From positions 19,603,501 to 19,667,500 of the forward strand of contig CM064427.1 in assembly GCA_032690845.1 (NCBI GenBank): a DNA stretch of 64,000 bases. The letters run 5' to 3'. Made by a program: the position numbers and the translations under genes. Shown here in pieces: positions 1 to 11,785 of the stretch (position 1 is its first letter; each line of letters starts with the position of its first letter). The notes under the pieces are model-generated. The model made no database searches and was not told the origin of the DNA. It saw nothing but the letters and a program-made list of their open reading frames with translations. The DNA is from Eleusine coracana subsp. coracana (taxonomy: Eukaryota > Streptophyta > Magnoliopsida > Poales > Poaceae).

Positions 1-636
1 AGACTGTTGTCGATGATGCACCATATTGGCAACAGTGTGTCCCTCGTTAGCTTTAGAACGTCCATCCTTCTCACGAGCTTTCTCCTCAACATCAAGAGAC
101 GCGATCAAATCTGAGACAGATATGTTCGTTCTCTTGTGTTTAAGAGTAGTGGCAAAATCCCTCCAAGACGGAGGCAATTTGGCAATCATGCCCCCAGCCG
201 CAAGCTTCTCAGGTACGACGATCTTAAGCAATTCGAGTTTCTTCACAATGCACTATATCTCATGAGCCTGCACGATGACAGATTTACCATCTACCATCTT
301 ATAATCATGGTACTGCTCAATGACATATAGTTCAGTGCCAGCATCAGAACCACCATAGTCAGCGATCAGAGCGTCCCACAATTCCTTTGCGACTGTATGA
401 TGGATATAGACGTCATGAAGACGATCTATCAAAGCTCCAATAACAGCGCCTAAGAATATTGTGTTGGCTTCACTGTAGGCCTTTTCCTGATCTGCAATGA
501 GATCTCCTCCAGGTTTGCCAGTGGACACCCAGAACACATTCATGGCAGTAAGCCACAGAGTTACTTTCACTTACCATCTCTTAAAGTGCACACCAGTGAA
601 TTTCTCTGGCCTCAGTGCATCGACAAATCCAGCCAT
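1..636 (-). pseudogene. Ty1/copia gag N-terminal region, broken
   Basis: Reading the minus strand from an ATG at 636 gives a copia Gag start (MAGFVDALRP, then an EKF-GVHFKRW block), followed by the typical helical Gag segment with ELWDAL and later ELLKIVVPEKL and LPPSWRDF blocks. In-frame stops lie at 571-573 (TAA after KRW) and 253-255 (TAG after AHEI); both fit C-to-T changes of glutamine codons. Sequence similarity continues through both stops, so this is a decayed but collinear gene. The zinc knuckle and pol would lie left of the window. Gag packages element RNA in cytoplasmic virus-like particles. Family assignment rests on recognised copia Gag blocks; the lineage is not determined. Confidence 0.8.
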
Positions 637-669
637 AAAACTAAAGTGCCTACAATAAGGTTTTTGGAT

Positions 670-1667
670 TGTTGGATAAATTAGCACTTTTAGTTTATAT
701 TAATCCTGAAATAAATCATAAGTATAATTAACAGATTGCATGATGAACTAGACAAGTCTACGCAAGATCTAGACAGGTCTATAAAGCCAGACAAAAGCAT
801 AGCATCTACTATACTAACAACATTCATCATAGATAAATAGATCATGAAAGCCAGTATAAAAGACATGGTTTGAGATAAGAGTATGTACGTTTCCTTCTGC
901 ACTGGGTAGAGGATGCGGCGATGACGTTCAGCACCGTCACGTTATTGGCGACGGTGGGTGAGACCGACTCGACGACGAGGAAGACGAGCCGTGGCGACGA
1001 GCTTGACGAAGACGAGGAAGCGATCGAGCAGTCGCGCAGAACGCTTCCAAAAAATCTTATTCGCCCTCTCCCGGTGCAAGATCACAGAGGACGACGGTTT
1101 CAGAGACCTGCTTTCCTGTTCGCAGGTGCACGCCGACGACCAGGATGGAGAAGTCTTGGCGGCGCAACAGTAGCGAGAGACAAAACCCTAGGTGATTGCA
1201 TAATGTGATTTGCGGCGATACCCGTACGTATTTATAGGGAGGAACCGCTAGGGTTGGGCGTCCCGCAACCGAGTCGGTTACCATATTAATACGTCGGTTT
1301 CCATAACCAAATATATGGAGATATATGGAACACGCAGCAAAAAGAAAGTGCAAAAGGAAGCCGCGCCCTCGCAAGGCAAGGGACCGAATTTCGGCGGACC
1401 ATTCACACAGGTGATGCGCGCCGCCCCGCCCCGCCCCGCCCTGCTGCGGCGAGTGAGCGCGCGCGTGTGTTCTTCCTTCTTCTCATCCACACACTTGCAA
1501 GAGATGCTAGAGTAACCAACCTTATAAGTTGGACTCCCTCCACCTCCACTAGCAATATGGGACTAAACCTTTGTACTCCCACCACTCATGAATGGACCTT
1601 TGAGATTTTTCAGGAATTATTATGAATATTAATGGGTCAAGCCCATATAATTCCAATAGGTTCAACA
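670..1667 (-). mobile_element. 5' LTR of the copia element
   Basis: On the plus strand the segment begins TGTTGGATAA and ends GGTTCAACA, so on the element's own strand it starts TGTTGAACC and ends TTATCCAACA, a TG...CA LTR with near-matching ends. It sits immediately upstream of the gag start (636) on the minus strand, as a 5' LTR should. A TATA box and a transcript-like GC-rich region lie inside. A canonical initiator-Met tRNA primer site is not visible in 637-669, so the leader may be deleted or the boundary may be off by a few bases. The other LTR is outside the window. Confidence 0.6.
1229..1236 (-). promoter_or_regulatory. TATA box of the copia LTR
   Basis: The minus strand reads CCTATAAATACGTACGGG here. 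The position, roughly 430 bp into the LTR and upstream of a GC-rich R/U5-like stretch, fits the RNA polymerase II promoter of the LTR. Inferred from motif and place only. Confidence 0.45.
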
Positions 1668-2124
1668 ACAAATCTGAAACTGAAGGTGTACATGGATGTT
1701 CACATTGACTTAAAATGAAACAAAATTGATGCTAGACAATTATTTGCTCAAAAACTTGATTAAAAGCAATTCAAATTTTATATATGTCAAAGTGCATGAT
1801 AATGGAGGTAAGGCCTCAAGGGGTTGTGGCTAGCTTCCTTAGGGATGTTTTTTATTTAATTCGTGATCTCGGTGTGGCCTCTTCATGTCGCATCTTTTTT
1901 TTTTCCTCTAGTCTTGAGATGCATGCCGGTAATCGTCCTTTTGATCAACACGACTGATTAACTCGTCATACTTCAAGAGATGACACAAAAAAACAACACT
2001 ATGGTCGTGGTGTTACAAGCAACATAGTCAAACGCTGCTCGTGCAATCTTTATAGACTATACTTTAGTTTCTCTTCTTATTAAGAAAAAAGATTTTATGG
2101 CAAATCAAAGGCACGTGTAACAAT
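1668..2124. other. Unassigned AT-rich gap
   Basis: AT-rich sequence between the copia LTR and the CACTA terminus. I see no coding potential, RNA gene or recognisable repeat in it. Confidence 0.5.
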
Positions 2125-2520
2125 CACTACCAGAAAATAGGAGTTCGCCGTGTGCCTATAGCACACGGCGAAGAGACAAAAGCACACGGTGAAAGTCTTC
2201 ACCGTGTATAGCCCACGGCGAAGGCACCCAACGGCGAAGACCGATTCACCGTGAGCCAACGGTCGGGCACACGGTAAAAATTTTTGCTGTGTGTTTCCGG
2301 GGGCACATGGCGAACACCTGCCGTTAGCGTGCTGTGACGGCGCCCCCTATGCAATCCTCTCTTTGCCGTGTGTCGGGCGATAGACACATGGTAAAGTTCT
2401 AGCCGCTTCGCCGTGTGCCGGGCTCACAGCACACGGCAAAGAGCATTCCCAGCTTTTCACTGGTTGTCGCTTCGCCGTGTGCCATTCCCATGGCACACGG
2501 CAAAGTGACCTTCCAGTTTT
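2125..2520. repeat. Left CACTA terminus and subterminal repeats
   Basis: Terminal CACTACCAG is followed by repeated GCCGTGTGCC / GGCACACGGC units, often in facing pairs a few bases to about 30 bases apart, with variants such as CACATGGCGAA. Arrays like these in En/Spm-type elements are the binding sites of the element-encoded DNA-binding protein needed for synapsis of the ends; that role is known for the family and inferred here. Confidence 0.88.
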
Positions 2521-2800
2521 TTTTTTTGGTTTTTTCTTCCACAATCACTCATAGATATCACATATCACTAATATATTGGACAAGTATCAATAATATATCA
2601 CACATCTCATCAAAATATCATATTTGTCACACATATCAATAATATTTCACACATCTTATAAAAATAGGACATATATCACTTAAATTCAACTCAATGTTCA
2701 CAAACATCTCCTCACAAGTTCATGAACCTCGTGTTCAACAATAATTCATCAAGTTCAACATAGTTTTAACAAACATCTCTTCACAAGTTCATGAAGCTCA

Positions 2801-3234
2801 TTACGGCGGTGGGAACAACTGTTGCACCGGAAACGTCGGTGACATACCCGTTGATATGTCAGGCGTGTTCGATGTCCTAAACAACACGCATGCCTTAGGA
2901 CAGACATGTATCTGCTTGTATGGCATCTTAAGTGCACGAAGGAGTTTTTGTGACTCATACATGTTGCATGGCAGATTATGCCCACCCGGAAGTGGGCCTC
3001 CAATAACTGTCAACATGTTATCAAAGCCGTCTCGACTGATGCCAAGCTAGGATTTCAACGCCATTATGTGCCCGACGACATCCAACTGAGAAACATTAGT
3101 ATGGTCATGAATTGGTTTCTGTGCCGAAGACAACATGTCGTAATAAGCCTTTGCGGTAGGCTCCGGTTGCTCCTCGCCACCATGACTAGGTCCTTCATCG
3201 AAGTATGTTTGATGAAAGTCATTTAGCATGTCTT
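2801..3234 (-). pseudogene. CACTA transposase, downstream part
   Basis: Minus-strand reading resumes the transposase frame directly across the retrotransposon insertion (ACEDMLNDFHQTYFDEG-like block after the duplicated target). It continues through YYDMLSSAQKPI, a stop at 3047-3049, then DGFDNMLTVIG, ALKMPYKQIHVCP and CVLFRT blocks typical of plant TNP2-family transposases. The frame ends at 2801. The catalytic remainder of TNP2 is absent: sequence to the left runs into AT-rich DNA and the subterminal repeats. So this copy is truncated, interrupted and stop-bearing. Confidence 0.8.
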
Positions 3235-3239
3235 CGCAC

Positions 3240-4597
3240 TGTTGGTCGTATCTACGTACCCACTTATATACCGCAAGAGGACGATGTACAGTAGTAGCTC
3301 TTTTTCCCTCAGAGTATTCCAAGGTTATCGAATCCATAGGGAATGAGCGGAACTAATACTATTAAAGGGTTACTAAAAGATTGCAATGAGTTGGTTGATG
3401 TGAATGATGAGAGTGAGGAAGGTGAATGTTATTGAAGAGGCAACAGAATAATGAAGGATTCTCTCCTTAGGATTGGTTCACTAGCATGCAACCTCATTCT
3501 TATCAACTCAAGTGATGACTCTAATATTCTACAAGACATGGTGATTTCGTTCACCCCGGCTGTCACTACAGAGGCTATTAGCTCCCCACTGGTTTCTTGC
3601 ACTATGCAATGGGCAAAAGTGTATTGGCTGATACACTAATGAAAGAGATAGATAGATGTGCAATAAAGTTCATCACATAAATTAAATTCATCGAGAGAGT
3701 ATCAACAAGTATGAGAGTTACATAACCAGATCCCCGCACCAGAGAAGAGAATATGAGACTACTCACTCATCCTTCTGCTAGACATAGCAGAGGGGTGAGA
3801 AATAGCGCTGGAACGCGCACGAGCCGATCGGCACAAGCAGCACGCTGATCGGCGCAACCTCCCTTCTGGTGGATCTCGTCGGTGTTGACGAATCTCCGCC
3901 ACCAATATCCTGGAACCCTAGTTTTAATAACTGGTTCTTGCGATTGCCGTCTCTCCTCGTGCCTCTGGCTCTTTGATAGTTATCTTCCTTTTATACTCGA
4001 CGGGATTAGGTCAACTTCCACCGACTCTAACTCATACTGGGCTGGGCCTTCGGCTTTCCGGGACCGGATCATGTTTTAGTCATCTTTCCCTCCTACGTCG
4101 ATCGGTGCATGGGCCGCGTCGATCGGCGCAAGCCGTGTCTTCTCTTGTTTCTTCTCCGAGTCGGTTCCTCTGTCTTCCACAGCTGCCATGTGGGCCTTTT
4201 CCTTCGAGATAAAGTCTTGTACTGCACGTCGAGATCTTGAAGTTCCATAAATCTTCTAGGCAAATATCTTCAAGTGTCTTGCGCAGATAAACTTTCGTAA
4301 ACATGTGGAATGGGCCTCGGTCACTTCTACGGGCCAAAACACCCTTACGCTAATCGGCTCATGTACTGCGCCGATCGGCGCACTAGGCTTCTTCAGTGCT
4401 TTTCGTCAGTTCTGGACTCCTGTCCTCTCCAGCATCACTTTAATCGCCAATTTTACCTGTTTCTGCAATAAAGCTCCAAAACAACGCATATACAAATATA
4501 AAGGCAATATCATAGGTAAATGGCCGAAATTAGTATCAATTATGCTCTAATTGGGGTAATACTCGCATATAAAAGGGGCACTTGGGAAGTGCCAATA
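3240..4597 (-). mobile_element. LTR copy A, solo-LTR-like
   Basis: A full-length LTR (about 1.36 kb) matching 11786-13150 throughout. It is flanked by the target duplication CGCAC on both sides (3235-3239 and 4598-4602) and then by the correct left and right CACTA sequence. Its right end carries CCAATA, the outer end of the 5' LTR, and its left end carries TGTTGG, the outer end of the 3' LTR. That is exactly the structure left by LTR-LTR recombination (a solo LTR), yet the rest of an element follows 120 bp later. Confidence 0.85.
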
Positions 4598-4714
4598 CGC
4601 ACCTATCATCAGCATCATAATCATCGATGCGTTGCCTCACAACCTTGTCTCTCGCACGATGCGCTTCTCCATGGCATATCCAGCGGGTGTAGTTTGCCAC
4701 AAACCCGTTGTTAC
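4598..4714. repeat. Duplicated CACTA flank
   Basis: This segment repeats 13151-13273, the transposase sequence just right of the intact element, with only a handful of substitutions. It begins with the target duplication CGCAC and ends at a 4-bp microhomology (AAAT, 4715-4718), where it joins truncated LTR copy B. Confidence 0.85.
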
Positions 4715-5492
4715 AAATAGCGCTGGAATGCGCACAAGCCGATCGGCGCAAGCAACACGCCTATCGGCGTGACCTCCCTTCTAATGGATCTCGTCGGTGT
4801 TGATGAACCTCCGCCGCCAATATCCTGGAACCCTAGTTTTAATAACTGGTTCTTGCGATTGCCATCTCTTCTCGTGCCTCTAGCTCTTTGATAGTTATCT
4901 TCCTTTTATACTCGACGAGATTAGGTCAACTTCCACCAACTCTAACTCATACTGGGCTGGGCCTTCGGCTTTCCTCGACCGGATCATGTTTTAGTCATCT
5001 TTCCCTCCTGCGCCGATCGGCGCAAGTCGTGTCTTCTCTTGTTTCTTCTCTGAGTCGGTTCCTCTGTCTTCCACAGCTCCCATGTGGGCCTTTTCCTTCA
5101 AGATAAAGTCTTATACTGCACGTCGAGATCTTGAAGTTCCATAAATCTTCTAGGCAAATATCTTCAAGTGTCTTGCGTAGATAAACTTTTCATAAACATA
5201 TGGAATGGGCCTCGGTCACTTCTGCGGGCCAAAACACCCTTGCGCTGATCAGCTCATGTACTGCGCCGATTGGCGCACTGGACTTCTTCAGTGCTTTTCG
5301 TCGGTTCTGGACTCCTGTCCTCTCCAGCATCACTTTAATCGCCAATTTTACCTGTATCTGCAATAAAGCTCCAAAACAACGCATATACAAATATATAGGC
5401 AATATTATAGGTAAATGGCCTAAATTAGTATCAATTATGCTCTAATTGGGGTAATATTCGCATATAAAAGGGGCACTTGAGAAGTGCCAACA
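4715..5492 (-). mobile_element. LTR copy B, truncated 3' LTR
   Basis: Matches 12352-13150 and ends CCAACA at the internal domain, as a 3' LTR start should on the minus strand. Its outer 570 bp are missing. Relative to copy A it lacks exactly 21 bp at about 5010, one unit of the palindromic doublet at 4100-4126. The polypurine-like stretch GTGCGGGAAC adjoins it at 5493. Confidence 0.82.
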
Positions 5493-7262
5493 GTTCCCGC
5501 ACACTCAAATCATTGCTAGTCCTCGAGCAATACAAAATCAAATAGTAATAATAATTTTCACACCATCCCTGATGCAGTCAATCTCAATCATTATTTTTAC
5601 TCGTTATCCTGCCACAAAGATTTTCTCTCATCTCCTTTTAACCAATCGGCATATCTTACTTGAACTTAATCAAATTACCACAAAACTTCTTTCAAAAACA
5701 ATTTTAGTTCTCCTCAACTCATCTTTTAGCATCAAACATCAAGCATTTGGTCTTATCTAGGTCTCTCAAGTGTATTTCCTTCCCTCTCCTATCTAATCAA
5801 GGATTATATGTGGATCTTGGAGGGCTATATAACTAAATTAAACCATAAGATGAACTATGTCAACAAGTTGCTCAATCATGCCTATTAAGAAAGGATTTTC
5901 TTAGAAAAGAACTTTTAATGGAGAAGATGAATGTAGAAGATCTAAAAGAAAATTCAATGAGAACAATTAGCAAAGAATGAGGAATAATCAGAAATCTGCT
6001 TTCTTTGATGACCTTACTGCCTCTCAGGGAATATATTTTTTTTTCTTTTTCCCCCTTTTTTGTATTTTTGCAACAGTGCCGATCGGCGCGACCTATATTT
6101 TTTTCTTCCTTTTTTTTCTTCTTTTCTTTCACCTCTTTTTTAATATTCCCTGATATGATCAGCAATTACTGTCTTGTATCAGCAGCGGAAACTTTTTGAA
6201 TCCCCTTTTATTGAGAATATAGGTTGTATCAAGCATGAGGGAGAAACAAAAATGTATGGTTTTCATGATAGCAAGGAATTTAATTGGATAAGAATGGCTA
6301 GAAATACAAAGATAAACAAAATAGATTGTTCTTTCCTAACTTGGTCGAAATCATGAGCAAAAAGTTGACAAAGTTACTTACAATCCACTTAGTTCAAATG
6401 TATAGCTTGCTCTCATTCACTCGGCTATGTAGGCATATTTAGACCTTGCTTTTGCTTTAGCTTATGATGAGTCAAAAAAATTTTTCACAAATATAAAGCT
6501 CAAAAGTTAAGTGGTAACCAACAAATTCAAGTAATCAACCAATCGATCATCAGAAAGACAAGATAAATAGCATGGGGCACTTTCAATTTGACAATCGACA
6601 CTAACTTTATTAAAGACAATGCAAGAATTCAAACTACATAAAAGACCTAGAAGCAACTCTCAACATGACTCGTGACTCTCTTAAGCACACACACAAACTT
6701 AAATAAACACTCATCAAAAACACTTAAAAACTGAGAAACTAGACTCAAAAACATTTAAAAACTGAGAAACTGGACTCAAAAACACTTAAAAACTATGACT
6801 AATGGCAAAGCCCTTCCCCCACACTCAAAATTTGCAATGTCCTCATTGCAAGAGAAGAAACTCAACACACTAATCATGAAGACCATGCCTGTTCAAGACT
6901 CGGAAAATTCGTCTTATATTCCTTATGAGAAAAGTGTAGTCCACTTCGTTCATCTCGATCGTATCCTATATTCTGCGGTCCATATCTCTTTGATTCCTGT
7001 AAACACGATCTCTGTCTAGATACAGTCTCTCAATGTTTCTTCGACAGACAAGACAACAAGCAGGCGATTGCAGGTTATGATTTTTAACGTTGTAAGGAGA
7101 GGTACTATTCAAATTCCTCTGAGCCGATCGGCGCATAGGCTGAGCCGATCGGCGCAGTGGTGTTCTTCCACCATTGCGACTTCCTCCACTTCCCTCTGCA
7201 TTACCATTAACTCTTGCTGAAGTTCCTGCTGCCCTGTCATTACTGCATTCTGCAAGTGTTTC
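5493..7262 (-). other. 3' noncoding region of the gypsy element
   Basis: AT-rich with long T-runs and no credible gene. It contains single or paired CCGATCGG palindromes (about 6080; 7124 and 7145) and a 31-bp tandem repeat at 6714-6799. It lies between the accessory ORF and the 3' LTR. Confidence 0.6.
6714..6799. repeat. 31-bp tandem repeat, about 2.8 copies
   Basis: The unit starts TCAAAAACACTTAAAAACTG. Copies begin at 6714, 6745 and 6776; the last is partial. Copies differ at one to a few bases. Confidence 0.85.
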
Positions 7263-8492
7263 CTAATTTTCGAACTTAGGACTACCAAAGCTTCCTTGCA
7301 TATCAAAATCATCACTAAAATCTCCAGGCACACTAAGATCACCGCTTTCTAAAATTTCCAAATAGTATGACGTATAGTCATTATCCCATTCAGAATAATT
7401 CTGAATTGCCTTACCCGATAATCTAGCGGATCTGCAAACCTCTGGTGTAATCTTACACTTCCTTGCAGCAGTTTCCTCGTCTTTACTTGGCAGATCCGTC
7501 AGATCAATAAATTTAACCATCTTCAGATCATGCTGATCGGCTCCAGTGTCGCGTCGATCGGCGCAACCAGTAGCTTCCTTCATATACTCATATAACTGCT
7601 CTAGATTACGCTCACGAATCACCTTAGTCTACTGCCTTCGTAAAATCTCATCATTAATCTCCTTAGGTGTCCTTCCTCTAGGAACTGCGCGACAGCTATC
7701 ATCATATATCAAATCTCTAGGTATGAAAGCTGGGTCTTCTGCCAATTGGAGTTCAACCTTGTATTGAAGATCTTTAGCACAAAAGAAATACTTGCAACCC
7801 TCAATACAACTGTTCCTATGAATCTTATTTTCTTGAAAACTTTCCCAATCGGTAAGAACCTTGGGAAAGGATTCATCCCTTCTAGCTTGAAGATTCGTCT
7901 CCACATCCTGCTGGTACATAGCTTCTTCGACTTCCTCTCGCAGCTTGAGTTCATACTTGGCGGCAATGTCATGTTCACCATAAAGTCAGCACCTATGAAT
8001 TGTGAGGGCGCTCTCTTCATCTAGCTCTTCCTTCTCTTCCTCAGTCAATGATCTTTCGAAAGATAGGAAATCCTCATACGACAAGGGCGTAGCAAGATCA
8101 AGAAGATTTTCCATGGTATACCTTTGAGAAGCTACTTCACTTTCAATAGGCGCTACAGATTTTCCTTTGCGCTTCAATACTCTTTTCATCATCTGCCGAA
8201 GTTTATTGTCCATCTTCACCTTGTCGGCGTTCCACGCGTCAGGTTTGCTTTTCTTCATGAATTTCTTTCGCAGAACTGACCAGATGACGGGATCATCTCG
8301 TGTTGGTGTCAACATTTCATCGACTTCTTCCCAGGGCCAATTTGCAGAGGGCTGAGGAAATCTGCCGTTGAGCCGATCGGCTCCAGAGTCGCGTCGATCG
8401 GCGCAGAGGTCGCGCCAATCGGCACCGCCTTGGTTTCTGCCGGATGTGCCGCCTTCCATCGCGTGTGCTCTTAGGGTTTGTTCTGGTGACAA
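7263..8492 (-). pseudogene. Accessory ORF downstream of integrase (function unknown)
   Basis: One minus-strand frame runs from an ATG at 8492 to 7263, about 409 codons, interrupted only by stops at 7986-7988 (TGA) and 7629-7631 (TAG). The reading between the stops is continuous and charged, with an acidic helical stretch (SLTEEEKEELDEE) around residues 150-165 and a basic stretch KRVLKRKGK near 105. Near the N-terminus three heptads of the form GADWRDL, CADRRDS, GADRLNG are the translation of a 21-bp DNA repeat centred on CCGATCGG; another pair recurs at 7535-7561. I do not recognise a domain. Its place matches the envelope-position ORF of Athila elements, but no membrane segment is evident. 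Confidence 0.6.
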
Positions 8493-8772
8493 TGTAATAC
8501 GAATTGATCCGTGGGCTTGTTGTCACCTTATATTTATATCCCTTGATTTCCAATTGGACTAGGACTCTTTCTCTTATTCTTAGAATTTAACAAGTCTTAA
8601 AAAGGCAAGGCCCGAAACCGACTCAAAATAAAAAAAAGGACTCTGTCGCGTCAATCGGTGCAGGGCTGCGCCGATCCGCGCGGTACACTAAATCGCCAAA
8701 AAAGAAAAACTACGGAAATTAAAATACATACAAGCTTTTGTTTTACGTCGTTAATCTCGATCACACGGGGTA

Positions 8773-10572
8773 CTAAGCAGTAAAATACACATCAAAAGAT
8801 TTTAATTCAAATGTGTCGGGTTCTAGGTATACCTTTAGATGTTGTCCGTTCACTGTGTACTTGTTTCTCTTGCTATCCATTATAATTACCGCTCCTGAAG
8901 GTAACACCGTATTCACTAGATAAGGTCCCTCCCATTTGCTTTGCAGTTTGCCTTTACCAAATAATCTAAATCGCGAGTTAAATAAGAGCACCCGATCTCC
9001 TTCCTTGAATTCCTTCTTCAAAAGTTTCTTATCGTACCACTTCTTTGTTTTCTCCTTGTGTATGGCTGCATTTTCATATGCACGCAATCTCATCTCTTCC
9101 AATTCACTCATTTGTATCTTCCTTTTTATGCCGGCGGCATCAAGATTTAGATTCATCTCCTTTATAGCCCAATAAGCTTTATGTTCCAATTCCACTGGTA
9201 GGTGACATGATTTCCCATAGATGAATTGATATGGTGTCATACCAATTGGTGTCTTGAATGCCGTCCTATATGCCCATAACGCTCCATTAAGCTTTATGGC
9301 CCAATCTTTTCCTTCCTTCGTAATAATCTTCTACAGAATTCCTTTTAATTGTTTATTTGAAGTTTCTGCTTGTCCATTTGTCTGGGGATGGTAGGCAGTT
9401 CCAATTCTATGTTCAACTCCAGATTTGGTTAAAAACCTAGCAAATTCTCCTCCTGTAAAATGGGATCCTCCATCTATAATTATTATCCTCGGTACCCCGT
9501 ACCTAGGAAATATCTGCTCCTGAAGTATACTCCTTAATTCTCTTGTAGTGTTAGCCTTGCATGCCATTGCTTCGACCCACTTGAAGACATAATCAACGGC
9601 GACCAATATATACTCGAAACCATGAGAATTCACAAAGGGTCCCATAAAATCCATACCCCAAACATCAAAGATATCAACTTGAAGATTGTACTTAAGAGGC
9701 ATTGCATTCCTACTGTTAACATTCCCTATTCGTTGGCATTGAGCACATGTTGCAACATACCTTTTTGCATCTTCATGCATAGTAGGCCAATAGAATCCAC
9801 ATGCCCATACCTTTGCCTGTGTTCTGAAGTAGCCATAATGTCCCCCATAATCCGAAGAATGACATTTTGCTAAAATGCTTGCTCTTTCTTCTCTAGGTAC
9901 ACATCTCCGTACTGCTCCGTCCTCGTAATACCTATACAAGTATGGATCGGCCCATATAAATTTTCTCATTTCACTCTTAACTCTTTTCCTTGTGTTCTTG
10001 TTCATCAGATCAGTTTGTCCCTTGAAACCTTTGATAATATCCATCATCCAGCTCTCTCTACGATCAAATGCTGCAAATAACTGCTCTTGTCGCATTTCAT
10101 CTCTTATTGGCTCAGTTGATGGTGATTCAAGACGAGATAAATGATCTGCTATAGAATTTTCTACTCCTTTCTTATCTCTTATCTCCAAATCAAATTCTTG
10201 CAGCATCAATACCCATCGCATTAACTAAGGCTTAGACTTCTTCTTTGAAACCAAGTATCTTATAGCAGCATGATCAGTATATACGATCACCTTAGAATTT
10301 AAAATATAGGATCTAAACTTCTCAAAAGCAAATATAACAGCTAGCATCTCCTTCTCAGTTGTTGTATAATTTATTTGCGCCTCATTCAAAGTTTTGCTAG
10401 CATAATAAATAGCATGCACTTTACCTTCCTTCCGTTGTCCAAGAATAGCTCCAACTGCATAGTCACTTGCGTCACACATAATTTCAAAAGGTAGACTCCA
10501 ATCAGGTGGCTGCATAACGGGTGCAGAGGCGATTACTTGGGAAATTATACTCAATTCCGGCTTCGGATGCAT
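8773..10572 (-). pseudogene. gypsy pol remnant: RNase H and integrase
   Basis: A single minus-strand frame with stops at 10222-10224 and about 9328-9330. The first part is the end of RT plus RNase H ([51 protein letters not shown]). Integrase follows with an HHCC zinc finger (HSSDYGGH then CAQCQR), then a DDE core: the D of WGMDFMGPF, the D of DGGSHF and the E of GQAETSNKQLK. The C-terminal region has [18 protein letters not shown] and a WEGPYLV block. Protease and nearly all RT are missing; the junction with gag-linker sequence falls near 10540. Integrase would insert element cDNA into chromosomes, but this copy is dead. Confidence 0.88.
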
Positions 10573-11663
10573 CTTGCGGACTGAAGGATCTTCTCATATT
10601 AAGCAATTCTTGCGAAAAATCAATGGGAATCCAGTCCATTGGCTCAAATTCGTCAAGTGGTTTAGCATTCGCCAATGTTCTATCCCCCTTCGATTTAGCA
10701 AAATTCCATTCAAATTCCTTCAGTTGATTGTCCAGAATCGTAGCTTCTATCTTGGTATATTCCTTGCTACTTGGTGGAGTCGTCAGGGAGATCGGTTCTC
10801 CTGTTGTCGCGACTGTGCCGATTGGCTCAAAGACTGCACCGATCGACGCAGTCGTCAGATCCACAGAGGCGGGTCTGACGGGCTTTATTTCTTCGAATTG
10901 CTCCGAAGTAATCATTGATCTGCTCTCGGACATCAGGATCTGTTCAGCTAGCGACTCTTCCTTCTTTATAACTTCTGGGCATTGCCGATTTGGTTCTAAA
11001 TATTCTTCCCAATGCTTGTGCAAAGCTTCATTCTCGGCAATTTTGCCTAACAATTCGATTCCTACCTTGGCTGTCAATCTCTGGAAAACTTCCTCCGGCC
11101 GATCCGTCCAAATGCATCCTCGATTCCTTGTTTATGGCCATGTAGAAGGTCTGAGCGCACATATTCTCATCAATGTAAAGGTCAGGTCCTTGTTTCAACA
11201 ACGTTTGAAAACGCGTCCAGGCTTCCGCGAGAGATTCTTCATCTTCTTGTAAGAAGTTTACCACTTCCCTTCTCAACTTCTGCACCTTTGGCAAAGGAAA
11301 ATAGTGGAGACAAAAATTTCCAACTAACTCACTCCACTTACCTTTTGCTTCTCGAGATGCTGCCTTGTGCCACTCTTTGGCTTTTCCTCCCAAAGAGAAT
11401 GGGAAAAGCAGCCACCTATAAAGATCCCGAGGCACTCCTTCATGATGGAATATTTGGCAAAGTGCTTCCAAATCTTGTAAGTGAGTATACCGGTTCTCCT
11501 ATTTCGATCCAAAGAATTTGTTTGCTTCAGCCATGCTAATGATAATGGGGTTCAACACATACGAGGAGGCCGTGGCCTTCTCATCTGAGGGTTGAGGCAC
11601 CAGCACGTCTAGAGATGGTAGAGAAAGTTCCCTGAGCGTCCGAGAAGGTCCTGTCGTACTCAT
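10541..11663 (-). pseudogene. gypsy gag and linker, frameshifted
   Basis: An ATG at 11663 begins MSTTGPSRTLREL. A stop lies about 50 codons in (after FFGSK). The retrotransposon Gag block follows (ALCQIFHHEGVPRDLYRWLLFPFSL, WHKAASREAKGKWSEL, FQTLLKQGPDLY). The frame breaks near 11060-11075, and the next frame continues with LLGKIAENEALHKHWEEYLEPN and a low-complexity linker to about 10540, where a deletion joins it to RNase H. The linker contains a palindrome pair at 10820 and 10841. Confidence 0.8.
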
Positions 11664-11755
11664 CCTAAAAATTCACACAAAACACAAAAACGAAAACAAC
11701 TAGAAAAGAGAGGATTAGACGTTAGTAAAATATTAATAGTAAAAGAACTGGCTTG

Positions 11756-11774
11756 TTCCCCGGCAACGGCGCCA
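11756..11774 (-). other. Primer-binding site
   Basis: The minus strand reads TGGCGCCGTTGCCGGGGAA, 11 bases downstream of the 5' LTR end at 11786. This primer site is typical of Athila-type gypsy elements and fixes the element's orientation. Confidence 0.9.
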
Positions 11775-11785
11775 GAAAAAGGGCT

